From assembly GCF_000739615.1 (NCBI RefSeq), contig NZ_BATP01000032.1, positions 1 to 64,000 on the forward strand: a DNA stretch of 64,000 bases. Reading direction: 5' to 3'. Shown here piece after piece: positions 1 through 9,124 of this stretch (positions are counted from its first letter, which is position 1; each line of letters starts with the position of its first letter). The translations under genes were made by a program, and so were the position numbers. The stretch comes from Haloferula sp. BvORR071. GTDB lineage: Bacteria; Verrucomicrobiota; Verrucomicrobiia; Verrucomicrobiales; Akkermansiaceae. A model generated the notes under the pieces. The model was not told where the DNA came from, did not search any database, and saw only the letters and a list, made by a program, of their open reading frames with translations.

Positions 1-463
1 TGTGTTGATAGCCCGCGGCGATGGCGGTCACGCCGCTCTGCGCCGCCGCCGGCACCGTGCACTGGCCATATGCGTTGGTTCCCCAAGCCACCACGTTCCC
101 ATCCTGCTTGAGCGCCAGGCTGTGGTCGCCGGTCGTGGCGATGGCCGTGACACCGCTCCGTGCCGCCACCGGCACCGTGCACTGGCCGTAAACGTTGTCC
201 CCCCAAGCCACCACACTGCCGTCCTGCTGGAGGGCCACCGAGTGGTATCTGCCTCCCGCGACCTTGGTGAAAGGGACGGCAGGGGTGGTGAGTTCACCCG
301 GGATCGGGGCATAAGAGGTGCCGGAGAACACCCAGGTGCCGCCTTCAGTCCCGGCGGCTCCGGCCTTTGCGACGGCGAAGCAGGTGAAAGCGACGATCGC
401 GAGGTGACGGAATTTCAGAGCGAAGAAAATCCCGCGGCGGGATGCGAATGGCTCTTTGTTCAT
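1..463 (-). CDS. RCC1-repeat secreted protein, C-terminus beyond window edge
   Basis: Reading the minus strand from the ATG at 463 gives an open frame to the window edge (about 154 codons). It begins MNKEPFASRRGIFF, followed by a hydrophobic signal segment ending near AVAKAGA. RCC1-type repeats follow, with the recurring pattern 'HSVALQQDGSVVAWG...GQCTVP.AA.SGVTAIA'; two full repeats and the start of a third are visible. RCC1 repeats form a seven-bladed beta-propeller in eukaryotes; in bacteria such proteins are usually exported and their ligands are mostly unknown. It lies 44 bp downstream of a paralogue in the same orientation, so the two probably arose by tandem duplication. No Shine-Dalgarno sequence is evident before the ATG. 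The function cannot be assigned beyond a secreted repeat protein. Confidence 0.8.
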   Translation of the reverse strand, partial: MNKEPFASRRGIFFALKFRHLAIVAFTCFAVAKAGAAGTEGGTWVFSGTSYAPIPGELTTPAVPFTKVAGGRYHSVALQQDGSVVAWGDNVYGQCTVPVAARSGVTAIATTGDHSLALKQDGNVVAWGTNAYGQCTVPAAAQSGVTAIAAGYQH

Positions 464-507
464 GATACCAGAGGAGTTGGTTTTAGAGAAGAAGCGGCTC
501 GTCTCGT

Positions 508-2742
508 TTAATGCGCATCCAGCCGGAAGAAGGCCGCGGCATCCGTTGGGCTGAACTCGAACTCGATGTCGCCCGCGCCATTCACCGAGACCCCTGCCGG
601 GCTGGCGGGGAAGTCCGAGTAACTTGTTAGATTCGTCGACTTCTGCCAGTCGAGGGTCAGCTTGACCTTGCCAGTGGCCGGATTGCGGGGAATGAGGGTC
701 TTGCCGGGATGCAGCGCTTGGATCTGCGCTGCGGTGTAGAGACCTGCGCTGGGCGCCCCGGTGATCAGCGCGCTGACCAGCGCCGCTTGGTTCACTTGAG
801 GATCGAATCCGAGCGCCGCCATCTGGATTTCCGCGGCGTCACTCAGGCCATCCCCATCCTGATCCAGCGGCGGGGGTGTGCCGAGATGATAGAAGGTCGC
901 GCGGTCGAAGGAGTTCGACACCATTTCACTGACACCGTTGAGAGCGTCCGCTGGCACTACGGTCGCGCCATTGCCATTGTAACCCCAGGCCACCACGCTG
1001 CCATCCTGCTTGAGCGCCACGATGTGATCTCCCCCGGCGGTAATGGCGATGACTCCGCTCTGGGCCGCGACCGGCACCGTGACGTCCACAAAGGCTTGGC
1101 CGTCGTACGGCTTGCCCCAGGCTACCACACTGCCATCCCGCTTGAGGGCGGCAGTGAGATTGCTACCTGCTGCGATGGCCATGACCCCGCTTTCCGCCGC
1201 TGCCGGTACCGTGACCTGACCGTGAAAATTGTCTCCCCATGCCAGGACCTTGCCGGCCTGCGTGAGAGCGACCGTGGTGGAGTTGCCTGCGGCGATGGCG
1301 GTGATGCCGCTCTCTGCCTCTGCCGGTACCGTGGTCTGGCCGGCGGAATTGCTACCCCAAGCCACGACTTTGCCAGCCTGCGTGAGGGCCACGGTGTGGG
1401 CATAGCCTGCGGCGATGGCGGTCACGCCACTCTGCGCCGCCACTGGCACCGCGTTCTGGCCGTATAGGCCCCAAGCCACGATGCTGCCGTCCTGCCTGCG
1501 GGCCACCGCGTGATCGCCACCTGCGGCGATGGCGGTCACACCGCTCTGCGCCCCCGCTGGCACGGTGGTCAGGCCGTAGCTGCTCTTGCCCCAGGCCACC
1601 ACGCCGCCATCCTGCTTGAGGGCCAAGTCGAAGCCAAAGCCCGCGGCGATGTCGGTGACGCTGCTCCGGATGGCCGCCGGCATAGCGGCTGGTGTCCCGG
1701 AGGATCCGGCGGAGTCGCTGTATGTTCCCCAAACGACGACGCTGCCGTCCTGCTTGAGGGCCAAGGAGTGTTCGCGGCCCGCGGCGATGGCGATCACGCC
1801 GCTCTGCGCCGCTGTCGGCACACTGTTGCCGGGACCGTAGCCCCAAGCGACGACGCTGCCGTTCTGCTTGAGGGCGAGCGTATGCTGGCCACCTGCAGCG
1901 ACGGCGATGACGCCGCTCTGGGCTTCCGCCGGCACAGTGGCCGGCGTCTGCTGGCCCGTGCCGTAGAGATAGAATCCTTGGATCGCGACCGTGCCGTCTT
2001 GCTTGAGGAAGACCTGGTGCTGATGGCCCGTGGCCATCGCGGCCACGCCGGTTTGAATGGTGGACGCCGCCCCGTTGGACCAACTCACGACGCTGCCATC
2101 TTGCTTGAGTGCCCAGCTCGTATCCCCGCCTGCCAGGATTGCGATGACGCCGCTCTGCGCTTCGGGCGGGACCGGTGGTGGTGTTGTGCTGTAAACTTGG
2201 CCCCAGGCCACGACGCTACCATCCTGTTTCAAGGCGAGGGAGTGACGGCCGCCCGCGGCGACCGCAATCACACCACTCTGCGCCGCCACCGGCACCGTGG
2301 TCTGACCAGAGGTGTTCAGACCCCAGGCCAAGACGCTACCGTCCTGCTTGAGGGCCAGGCTGTGCTTGTAGCCGGCGGAGATGGCGGTGACCCCGCTGTT
2401 CGCGGCGGCCGGCACATCCAGTTGGCCGTCGTATCCGGGACCCCAGGCCATGACCTTGCCGCCCTGCCTGAGAGCCACCGTGTGGAGATCTCCTCCGGAA
2501 ATCGCGGTGATGTCGCGATAGGGAAGGGCGATGTTGTCCGGAACCACTATCTCCTGGTAGCTTGAGCTTACCCAGTCGCCGGTGGTGACGGCATGGGATC
2601 CGCTGATGGAAGCGGCGAAGCAGGCGCAGGCATAGACCGCGAGGGGAGGGAGCTTCGCTGCGAGGGAAGTGCGGAGGCCAGTGAAGGCCCCGCCAGCTTG
2701 CCGGGATGATCCACGGCTCAAGGTAACAAGGGTTTTGATCAT
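508..2742 (-). CDS. Secreted RCC1-repeat protein (13 repeats)
   Basis: This 744-aa protein starts with a long basic then hydrophobic export signal (to about residue 52, ending ACACFAASISGSHA). About 13 RCC1-like repeats of the form 'AAG..H..ALKQDGSVVAWG......VP..AQSGV.AI' fill roughly residues 75-610; repeats 4 and 5 have lost the WG core. A short acidic DQDGDGLSDAAE motif, typical of calcium-binding thrombospondin type 3-like linkers in secreted proteins, follows. The last 100 residues end in LTLDWQKSTNL...FFRLDAH, a C-terminus style common in Verrucomicrobia secreted proteins. A paralogue lies directly downstream. The repeat DNA produces long spurious frames on the opposite strand. A secreted, surface or extracellular role is likely; ligand unknown. 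Confidence 0.85.
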   Translation of the reverse strand: MIKTLVTLSRGSSRQAGGAFTGLRTSLAAKLPPLAVYACACFAASISGSHAVTTGDWVSSSYQEIVVPDNIALPYRDITAISGGDLHTVALRQGGKVMAWGPGYDGQLDVPAAANSGVTAISAGYKHSLALKQDGSVLAWGLNTSGQTTVPVAAQSGVIAVAAGGRHSLALKQDGSVVAWGQVYSTTPPPVPPEAQSGVIAILAGGDTSWALKQDGSVVSWSNGAASTIQTGVAAMATGHQHQVFLKQDGTVAIQGFYLYGTGQQTPATVPAEAQSGVIAVAAGGQHTLALKQNGSVVAWGYGPGNSVPTAAQSGVIAIAAGREHSLALKQDGSVVVWGTYSDSAGSSGTPAAMPAAIRSSVTDIAAGFGFDLALKQDGGVVAWGKSSYGLTTVPAGAQSGVTAIAAGGDHAVARRQDGSIVAWGLYGQNAVPVAAQSGVTAIAAGYAHTVALTQAGKVVAWGSNSAGQTTVPAEAESGITAIAAGNSTTVALTQAGKVLAWGDNFHGQVTVPAAAESGVMAIAAGSNLTAALKRDGSVVAWGKPYDGQAFVDVTVPVAAQSGVIAITAGGDHIVALKQDGSVVAWGYNGNGATVVPADALNGVSEMVSNSFDRATFYHLGTPPPLDQDGDGLSDAAEIQMAALGFDPQVNQAALVSALITGAPSAGLYTAAQIQALHPGKTLIPRNPATGKVKLTLDWQKSTNLTSYSDFPASPAGVSVNGAGDIEFEFSPTDAAAFFRLDAH

Positions 2743-2793
2743 GGTGCCTGGAGGAGTAGTTTTGGAAATGGAACTTGGCTTCTGTCCCTCACT

Positions 2794-2940
2794 TCACATC
2801 GAGGCGGATGAAGGCCCTTGAGCCGGGAGGATTGAACTGGCCGCGAGCCACGCGCAGGCGCAGGCGGCGGAGCAAGCGGGCCTCAATCCTTGCCGGAATG
2901 ATCCTCGCCCAAGGGCGAGGAGGAGAAGGGTTCTGGACAT
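2794..2940 (-). pseudogene. Signal-peptide remnant of a third RCC1-family gene
   Basis: A 48-codon minus-strand frame begins MSRTLLLLALGRGSFRQGLR and continues through a Cys/Ala-rich stretch (ACSAACACAWLAAS) to a TGA. It resembles the export signal of the adjacent 744-aa protein (RGSSRQ..., YACACFAASIS), including a similar leader just before the ATG (GGCACC-ATG in both). No repeat domain follows, and only about 50 bp separate the stop from the next ATG. The simplest reading is the 5' remnant of a third tandem paralogue whose body was deleted. It could instead encode a genuine small secreted peptide. Confidence 0.45.
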
Positions 2941-3274
2941 GGTGCCGAGGGGGTGAACCCGGGTGAGATAACTCAGCGGGCATTAGCGCGGTGACGAGAT
3001 AACACAGTCGTTAGAAAGCGAAAGTCCGAAACGCCGCAGCGGGGAGCGGGTCGCGACCCTTGAAGGGGCAGAGGACAGCGCAGATGTAGGCGCGGGAAGG
3101 ATTGCGGCCCTCACCATGCGCCCCGACGTAACGATATTTTCACCGAATCTTCACGGCCGTAGCCCGCTAAAGTCGGGGAAAGGCCCACCTGACCGGCCGC
3201 CCCGCCTTCGGGCTTTTTACTTAATATCCCATGAATGTCGGAGAAGCTTGCGGTTTTTTTAAAAAACCCCGATA
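2941..3274. other. Intergenic region between divergent genes
   Basis: No convincing gene is seen in these 334 bp. Two exact copies of GAGATAAC (2965-2972 and 2996-3003) lie 31 bp apart, about three helical turns, upstream of the minus-strand remnant. A short CCCG-CCTT-CGGG hairpin followed by CTTTTTA (about 3201-3218) resembles a small plus-strand terminator, but no plus-strand gene precedes it. An AT-rich TTTTTTTAAAAAA tract sits about 10 bp before the next start codon. An unrecognised small RNA cannot be excluded. Confidence 0.3.
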
Positions 3275-4672
3275 ATGCCGCGCATCGAAGCGCAAGAGGC
3301 AAAAAAGGCGGCCAACCCCTACCGACAGATCCTGCGCCGGCGTGTGCCGGAGCCGGTGCTGGCGCTTTTGATGTTCCTCATGGGGGTGTGGCTTTGGGAC
3401 AACCACTTTGCGCAACGCCCGGCAGATGAGCCCCGCTATGGGGAGGAATCCTGCCGGATGGCGCTGATCAAGATCGACCGCGACCTGCGGATTGCGGAGT
3501 CCACCACGGATTTCCCGCCGCTGGTCCGGGCGGCTTTGGGAATCCATGACCTGAAGGCGACCTTGGATACCTCGGTCCACTCCTTGGCTACGCTCGGGAC
3601 CGAGAATGCGCTGGATGTGGAAGGCGGCTATGCCCTCGCGATTCTCAACGCGATCCGCCAGGATCAGGATCCCGTGATGGGTCCTTTTGTGGATCCGCGG
3701 CTGCCGGGCCCGCCCGACCCGCGAATCATCATCGCACGGGTGGCAGATGGCCGCGATAGCTGGTGGGACCGCCGTTATCTGGTCGCTTTCGGCAACCGCG
3801 GAGCGACCGAGATCGGGCTGAAGCCGGAGACGGCGGAGGAAGACTCACGCAACCGCGAGCTGGTGCTGCGGGCGACAGTGGCGCGCGGGATGGTCTGGGT
3901 TTTCGCCGGGGTGGGCCTGCTCTTCCTGCCGCGGACTTTGGCGGCCTTCGGGCGGGCGATGAGGTCGCGGACCGGCGGCTATGTCGGGCGCTGGCCGATG
4001 GGGGTGGGGCTGGCCATTTTCTTCCTCGCCTACCTGGCCTCGATCGGTTTCCAGATGGTGCTGAACGGCGTCATTTCCGGCCAGATCACCGGGCAGGTCA
4101 TCTACCTCGAGCCGCCGGTGCTAGCGGTCCTGGATGCGGCTACCCGGCTGCTGCCCGCGCTGGTCGCCTTGGGCTTCCTGTTCCGCAAGGGCGGCCATGC
4201 CACCGGCCGCCTCGGACTCTTTGCGAAGCCAGACCTGTTCCTGATCTTGGGCACCTTCGCGCTGCTCACCGGCGTCGACTACGCGCTGAAATACCTCCTC
4301 GCAAACAAGATCCAACTCGATCCTACCGGCGGTCTGAGCGGCGAGGAAGCAGGCTGGTGGGGCTTGGGCCTGGCGCTGATTTCGGCCTGCCTGGCAGCTC
4401 CGGTGGCAGAGGAAATCCTCTACCGCGGAGTCCTGTTCCGCTCGCTGGCCAACAAGCTGCGGGTGCCCGCCGCCACCCTGTTTTCAGCTCTGGTCTTCGC
4501 GCTCGTGCACTTCTACGATGAGTATGGCCTGCTCTCGGTCGGCTTCGTCGGCATCGCCTGCGCCCTCTGCTTCGCGGCGACGGGCAATCTGGCGACGGCG
4601 ATCATGCTGCACGTGCTCTACAATTTCGCGATCAAGGTGCCGGAGTGGATCGTGTACCACGCGCCGCTGTAA
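3275..4672 (+). CDS. CPBP family intramembrane metalloprotease
   Basis: This 465-aa membrane protein has an N-terminal transmembrane helix (about residues 25-45), an extramembrane region of about 150 residues, then a bundle of helices. The C-terminal part carries the CPBP/CAAX-protease-like signature: EEILYRG (near residue 378, the EExxxR motif), FALVHF (FxxxH) and HVLYNF (HxxxN). In the family these residues coordinate the catalytic zinc and place the glutamate base. Bacterial members process membrane peptides or act in stress and immunity to bacteriocins; the substrate here cannot be told. A kinase gene follows after 65 bp in the same direction, so co-transcription is possible. The ATG start has no clear Shine-Dalgarno sequence. 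Confidence 0.85.
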   Translation: MPRIEAQEAKKAANPYRQILRRRVPEPVLALLMFLMGVWLWDNHFAQRPADEPRYGEESCRMALIKIDRDLRIAESTTDFPPLVRAALGIHDLKATLDTSVHSLATLGTENALDVEGGYALAILNAIRQDQDPVMGPFVDPRLPGPPDPRIIIARVADGRDSWWDRRYLVAFGNRGATEIGLKPETAEEDSRNRELVLRATVARGMVWVFAGVGLLFLPRTLAAFGRAMRSRTGGYVGRWPMGVGLAIFFLAYLASIGFQMVLNGVISGQITGQVIYLEPPVLAVLDAATRLLPALVALGFLFRKGGHATGRLGLFAKPDLFLILGTFALLTGVDYALKYLLANKIQLDPTGGLSGEEAGWWGLGLALISACLAAPVAEEILYRGVLFRSLANKLRVPAATLFSALVFALVHFYDEYGLLSVGFVGIACALCFAATGNLATAIMLHVLYNFAIKVPEWIVYHAPL

Positions 4673-4737
4673 GATCGCTAGGCCATCCTTCCTCTGGCCA
4701 AACCGGATTTTGCGCGTTATCCCCTGAGCAACCCACG

Positions 4738-5928
4738 ATGAGTTCTCAGTCCTTTGAAGCCCCGACCTTGGAAGCTCTTTCCGAGCTGCTGCCGGCCTAC
4801 GAGTTCACGGCCTTCATTGCCCAAGGAGGCATGGGAGCGGTGTACAAGGCCAAGCAACGGGCCCTGGACCGTGATGTGGCGGTGAAGGTGCTGCCGCGCG
4901 AACTGGGTGATGACCCGGATTTCCGCCAGTCCTTCGAGACGGAAGCCAAGGCGATGGGCCGCCTGAATCACCCGAATCTGATCGGGGTGTACGACTTCGG
5001 TGCGATCGACGGCATGCTCTACATCGTGATGGAGTATGTGAACGGCAAGTCGCTCTACCACTCCGCCTACAACATGGCGGTGGATCCAGAGCAGGCCGCC
5101 GCGATCGTGAAGGGCATCTGCGATGGACTGGCCCACGCGCATGAGAACGGGGTGATCCACCGCGATATCAAGCCGGCGAACATCCTGCTCAACGAGAAGA
5201 TCATCCCGAAGATCGGCGACTTCGGCCTCGCCCGGCCCCATTGGGCGGAGGGTCCCGGCCTGATCATGGGCACGCCCGGCTACACCGCGCCGGAGATCTA
5301 CGACAATCCCGAGCACAGCGACCGCCGCACGGATATCTTCGCGGTGGGCGTGATCCTCTACGAGTTGATGACCGGCCAGCGCCCCGAGGAAACCTCGGAC
5401 CTGCCGTCGGCGATCGTGAATTGCGACAAGCGGCTCGACGCGATTTTCCAGAAGGCCACCGATATCAACCCGGACCGCCGCTATGCGACCGCGGAGGAGA
5501 TGTCTCTGGACCTGGCCACTTGGGCGAACAAGGAGCCGGAAGGCACGCCGCTGCGCACGATGCAGAAGCCGCCGGTCCGCCGCCAGCAGGTTGGTGCCGC
5601 CCCGATCGCGCATACGGCCCCGCGCCGCCGCCCGGGTCCGGCCCCGGTGGTCGTGCAGCAGCGCCGCAAGAAGAACGAGACCGACTGGGGCATGCTGCAG
5701 CATATCCTGATCGTCATCGTCGTCCTGATCGCGGTGTATTTCCTTTGGAAGAAGTTCGACGAGGTGAAGAAGGAGAAGAACGCCCCGCCGCCCGCGAAGG
5801 AAGAGCAGGTGGATCCGGCTCCGGGGGGCAAGACTCCTCCGGCACCCGCGCCGGCTGCGGGCACGCCGCCGACACCGGCACCCAAGCCGGGAGAGAGCCC
5901 GGCTCCCGCGACGCCGCCGAAGGAGTGA
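4738..5928 (+). CDS. Transmembrane Ser/Thr protein kinase (short paralogue)
   Basis: This 396-aa protein was given the ATG at 4738 because its first residues, MSSQSFEAP...LLPAYEF, align with the starts of its two downstream paralogues; the frame is open further upstream. The kinase domain spans about residues 22-270: glycine-rich loop AQGGMGAVYKA, catalytic Lys50, HRDIKPAN from His141, DFG at 161-163 and TPGYTAPE from 179. A basic/proline-rich linker leads to one membrane helix (about residues 315-335, ILIVIVVLIAVYFLW), then a charged and Pro-rich tail without a folded ectodomain. The architecture is PknB-like (Hanks type) with the kinase in the cytoplasm. It heads a run of three tandem paralogues and lacks the lectin-like domains of the other two. 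Confidence 0.9.
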   Translation: MSSQSFEAPTLEALSELLPAYEFTAFIAQGGMGAVYKAKQRALDRDVAVKVLPRELGDDPDFRQSFETEAKAMGRLNHPNLIGVYDFGAIDGMLYIVMEYVNGKSLYHSAYNMAVDPEQAAAIVKGICDGLAHAHENGVIHRDIKPANILLNEKIIPKIGDFGLARPHWAEGPGLIMGTPGYTAPEIYDNPEHSDRRTDIFAVGVILYELMTGQRPEETSDLPSAIVNCDKRLDAIFQKATDINPDRRYATAEEMSLDLATWANKEPEGTPLRTMQKPPVRRQQVGAAPIAHTAPRRRPGPAPVVVQQRRKKNETDWGMLQHILIVIVVLIAVYFLWKKFDEVKKEKNAPPPAKEEQVDPAPGGKTPPAPAPAAGTPPTPAPKPGESPAPATPPKE

Positions 5929-6056
5929 TGCGTTTCTGCCCGGGGGCTGCGCTGCGCTGCGCGTTTTTGCAAAACCGTGCACGCGGTTTCCCGGCTAAAG
6001 GGGTTCCAATAGCCAGGCCGGGGCTTTTCTGATACCTGCCCCGGCGGGGTTCCTCC

Positions 6057-8873
6057 ATGAGTGCAGATTTCTTTGAAGCTCCCGAAGTCGATGTTCTGGG
6101 CGGGATGCTTCCGGCCTACGAAGTCCAGTTGCTGATCGCCAAGGGCGGCATGGGAGCCGTGTACAAGGCCTGCCAGCGCAGCCTGGACCGGGATGTGGCG
6201 ATCAAGATCCTGCCACGCGAATTCGGTGCGGACCCGCAGTTCCTCGCTTCCTTCGAGACCGAGGCGAAGGCGATGGCCCGCCTCAATCACCCGAACCTGA
6301 TCGCGGTCTACGACTACGGCGAGGTGGCGGGCATGCCGTACATCGTCATGGAGTACGTGAACGGCAAGTCGCTCTACCACTCCGCGGTCAATCTGAAGGT
6401 CGAGCCCGCCCAAGCGGTGGGAATCGTGAAGGGCATCTGTGATGGCCTGGCCCACGCGCATGAGAACGGTGTGATCCACCGTGACATCAAGCCGGCCAAT
6501 ATTCTCCTCACGCCGCGCGCGGTGCCGAAGATCGGCGACTTCGGCTTGGCCCGCCCTCTCGATACCGATGGCGAGGGTCTGGCGATGGGGACTCCCGGCT
6601 ATGTCGCGCGGGAGGTGATCCATCATCCGGAGAAGGCGGACCGCCGCTCGGATCTCTTCGCGCTGGGAGTCGTGCTTTATGAGCTGCTGGTCGGCAAGCA
6701 TCCGCCGTACGACAGCACCCCACCGGCGTCCACGCTGTGCAGTTGCGATCCCGCGCTCGACCGCATCTGCGAGAAGGCGATGAACCCGCTCGCAGAATTG
6801 CGCTACCAGACCGCGGAGGAGATGTCCGCGGCGCTGGACGGGTGGTTGCGGCATCACGCTTCGGGAGCTCAGGCCGCGGCATCGCCAGCGGCGCGGGCAT
6901 TTGGCGGTCCACGTCCGATTGTGCCGCCGACCGCGGGTTTCTCCCGGGAGAGCCGGCGCCGCGCTTCTTCATCCGCTGCGGTCAAGGGCATGGTCATGTT
7001 GGCCGCGGCGATCGTGGTCGCCGCCGTCGGCTGGACGAAGTTCAGCGACAGCCAGCGGGCGAAGGAGGATGCGCTCCGGAAAGCGCAGACGCAGACGCCG
7101 CCTCCGCAGCAGGTCGCTGAGAAGACTCCGGAAGCACCGGTGAGCCAAGACACTCCGCCGGAGAAATCCGCGCCGGAGCGGGTGCCGGCACCCCGCGGCG
7201 AGCGCACGCTTGAATCCCTGGCGCGGCTGAAGTCGGCACTGGTGGCCGGTGACCGCGCGGAGATGCCGGCGGGCAGCGTGAAGCTGGGAGATGGCTATTT
7301 CATGGTGATGCCGCAGCCAATGTCCTGGGGCGCGGCTTCCGCCTTTGCCGCGGAGTACGGAGCGCATCTCTTCGTCGCGAAGACGGCCACGGACTTGGAG
7401 AAGCTCACGCTGCTGATGCCGGCGGGCGTAGATGGTGCGGAGACAGGCGTATGGCTCGGCGCGGGCAGCGCGGGAGTGAAGTACCAGTGGTCCTGGGTCG
7501 ATGGCTCGCCGTGGCAAGCCGAGATGAAACCGGAAGGCGCGGGCAGCTACGTGATTCTCGATGGCAAAGGTGAGCTGCGGGCCCGCGAGGCGAACGATCG
7601 CTATCCCTTCGCGATGCAATGGCGGGAAGACGGCAAGAATCCCGCGGCACTCGCCGAGATGCTGGCCCGCACCGGTGATGCGATCAACGCGGGCACACCG
7701 CTCTATCCGCCCGGAACCTTGGAGCACGAAGGCAGCCGGATCTTCATCGCCACCGCCCCGATGAGCTATGGTCAGGCCGCCGAACTTGCTGCCAGCGCGG
7801 GCGGCAAGCTGATGGCCCCCGCCACCAAGGAACTGGATGAGTGGCTCGCGAAGAAGTTGCCCGCCGACGATTCCGGTAGTGACGGCTTCTGGCTCGGCGG
7901 CACCCGTGCGGAGGGGGCGTGGGCATGGGCCACTGGCGAGCCATGGGAGTACACGCGCTGGATCGATGACTCCGCGAGTGAAGGCCCCGGCGACAAGCTC
8001 AAGCTGATCCCCGGCCAAGCTTGGGCGGGTGATGCCGCGGATACCACGGCGGCGGGCTTCATCATCGAATGGCCGGCCGCGGGGAAAGCCCTCGCTTCCG
8101 GCGCTGCCCACGCCCAGGAGGAGACCCCCAAGGCCCCTGAGGTGGAGCTTCCGCCCGCACTGCTAGAGCTGGAGGCAAAGGCCAAGCAACTGCTCGAGGA
8201 CCTAGCCAAGGAGCGCGACAAGGGCCTCGCCGCGAACGTCAAGAACCTCAACTGGGAGTTGGACAACTGGCTCAGCAACCTCAGCAAAAACGAGGTCAAC
8301 GCCTGGCGGCGCGATGTGAACTTGCTCAAGCAAGCGGTCCGCAAGAACCGGATTCCGCAGAAGCTCGGGAACGGCTTCAGGATGTCCCAGCCGATGTCCA
8401 AGATCGCCACCTACTGCACGGAGAAGCAGGCGGCGATCGACGCCGACTTCGATTCCAAGGCAATCAAGATCCGTGACTCTTATGTCACGCGCATGATGGC
8501 GGCCCGCGACGGGGCCGCCCCGGACCTGGCAGCGGCCATCCAGCGCCGTATCGAGATCGCCAACAAGATGGAGCCGTGGCTGGAGGGTTTCGGCGTGCAG
8601 GGCACCAAGCAACTGCAGGCCGGGGGCTTCCGGATTATTTCCGCGACCTATGCGACTTGGGACAAAAGCGCCGATGTCACGGAGCGGGTCCGGGAACTCC
8701 TCGTGGAAGAGCACCGCGCCTTCCACGTCGGCCCGGGCGAACTGAAGAAGGATCCGAACCCCGGCTGGAACAAGCGCCTGACGGTGACCTACGAGATGAA
8801 TGGCGTCCGCGGCAGCAAGCACTGGGGCGAGAACGCCAAGGTGGGTCCCGAGGATTTTTTGCCCGCCGAATAA
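6057..8873 (+). CDS. Receptor-like Ser/Thr kinase with two C-type-lectin-like domains
   Basis: This 938-aa protein has a Hanks-type kinase (about residues 22-265: AKGGMGAVYKA, Lys50, HRD 141-143, DFG 161-163), a single helix at about 310-328, then a large extracytoplasmic part. Two C-type-lectin-like segments (about 400-540 and 545-690) are recognised by spaced patterns such as 'A..F....GAHLF', 'GVWLGAGS', 'W.WVDG..W' and 'GFWLGG...W.W..GEPW.YTRW'. A charged helical region (about 700-850) follows. The final 80 residues ('ATYATWDKSADVT...', 'LTVTYEMNG') resemble the DUF3395/DnaJC11-type C-terminal fold, at low certainty. The activation-segment APE motif is ARE (GYVAREV), unlike both sister kinases. 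It probably senses an envelope ligand and signals inward. The gene sits 128 bp after the short paralogue. Confidence 0.88.
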   Translation: MSADFFEAPEVDVLGGMLPAYEVQLLIAKGGMGAVYKACQRSLDRDVAIKILPREFGADPQFLASFETEAKAMARLNHPNLIAVYDYGEVAGMPYIVMEYVNGKSLYHSAVNLKVEPAQAVGIVKGICDGLAHAHENGVIHRDIKPANILLTPRAVPKIGDFGLARPLDTDGEGLAMGTPGYVAREVIHHPEKADRRSDLFALGVVLYELLVGKHPPYDSTPPASTLCSCDPALDRICEKAMNPLAELRYQTAEEMSAALDGWLRHHASGAQAAASPAARAFGGPRPIVPPTAGFSRESRRRASSSAAVKGMVMLAAAIVVAAVGWTKFSDSQRAKEDALRKAQTQTPPPQQVAEKTPEAPVSQDTPPEKSAPERVPAPRGERTLESLARLKSALVAGDRAEMPAGSVKLGDGYFMVMPQPMSWGAASAFAAEYGAHLFVAKTATDLEKLTLLMPAGVDGAETGVWLGAGSAGVKYQWSWVDGSPWQAEMKPEGAGSYVILDGKGELRAREANDRYPFAMQWREDGKNPAALAEMLARTGDAINAGTPLYPPGTLEHEGSRIFIATAPMSYGQAAELAASAGGKLMAPATKELDEWLAKKLPADDSGSDGFWLGGTRAEGAWAWATGEPWEYTRWIDDSASEGPGDKLKLIPGQAWAGDAADTTAAGFIIEWPAAGKALASGAAHAQEETPKAPEVELPPALLELEAKAKQLLEDLAKERDKGLAANVKNLNWELDNWLSNLSKNEVNAWRRDVNLLKQAVRKNRIPQKLGNGFRMSQPMSKIATYCTEKQAAIDADFDSKAIKIRDSYVTRMMAARDGAAPDLAAAIQRRIEIANKMEPWLEGFGVQGTKQLQAGGFRIISATYATWDKSADVTERVRELLVEEHRAFHVGPGELKKDPNPGWNKRLTVTYEMNGVRGSKHWGENAKVGPEDFLPAE

Positions 8874-9124
8874 AAAGCTATCTTTTGTAGCGCTGATGAT
8901 AGCAAAACCCGCGCCCCCGCCGGGAGGCGAGGGGAGTCCGCTGTTCGATGAACTTTACGTGAAAATTACCGTCGCGCGCCAAGAAATCGTGTTCGGCGGT
9001 GTCTAAGTAAGGGTCGTCCGCAAAACTTCATGAATATTGCGGGGTTATGCATCGTTACGAATTTGCGGCATTTGTTCCAATCGCCAATCCCCGGGTTTCT
9101 TGTTAAGTCGCCACACGTTTTTCC

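Noticed and set aside
1510-2565. 351-codon plus-strand frame opposite the RCC1 gene
   Set aside because: Its regular pattern is the reverse image of the RCC1 repeats.
3000-3230. Possible small RNA (RNase P, tmRNA or SRP RNA) before the protease gene
   Set aside because: None of the conserved signature sequences of these RNAs could be found.
5971-5990. Possible terminator between the first two kinases (AAACCG/CGGTTT)
   Set aside because: Only six base pairs and no T-tract after it; the kinases may well be co-transcribed.
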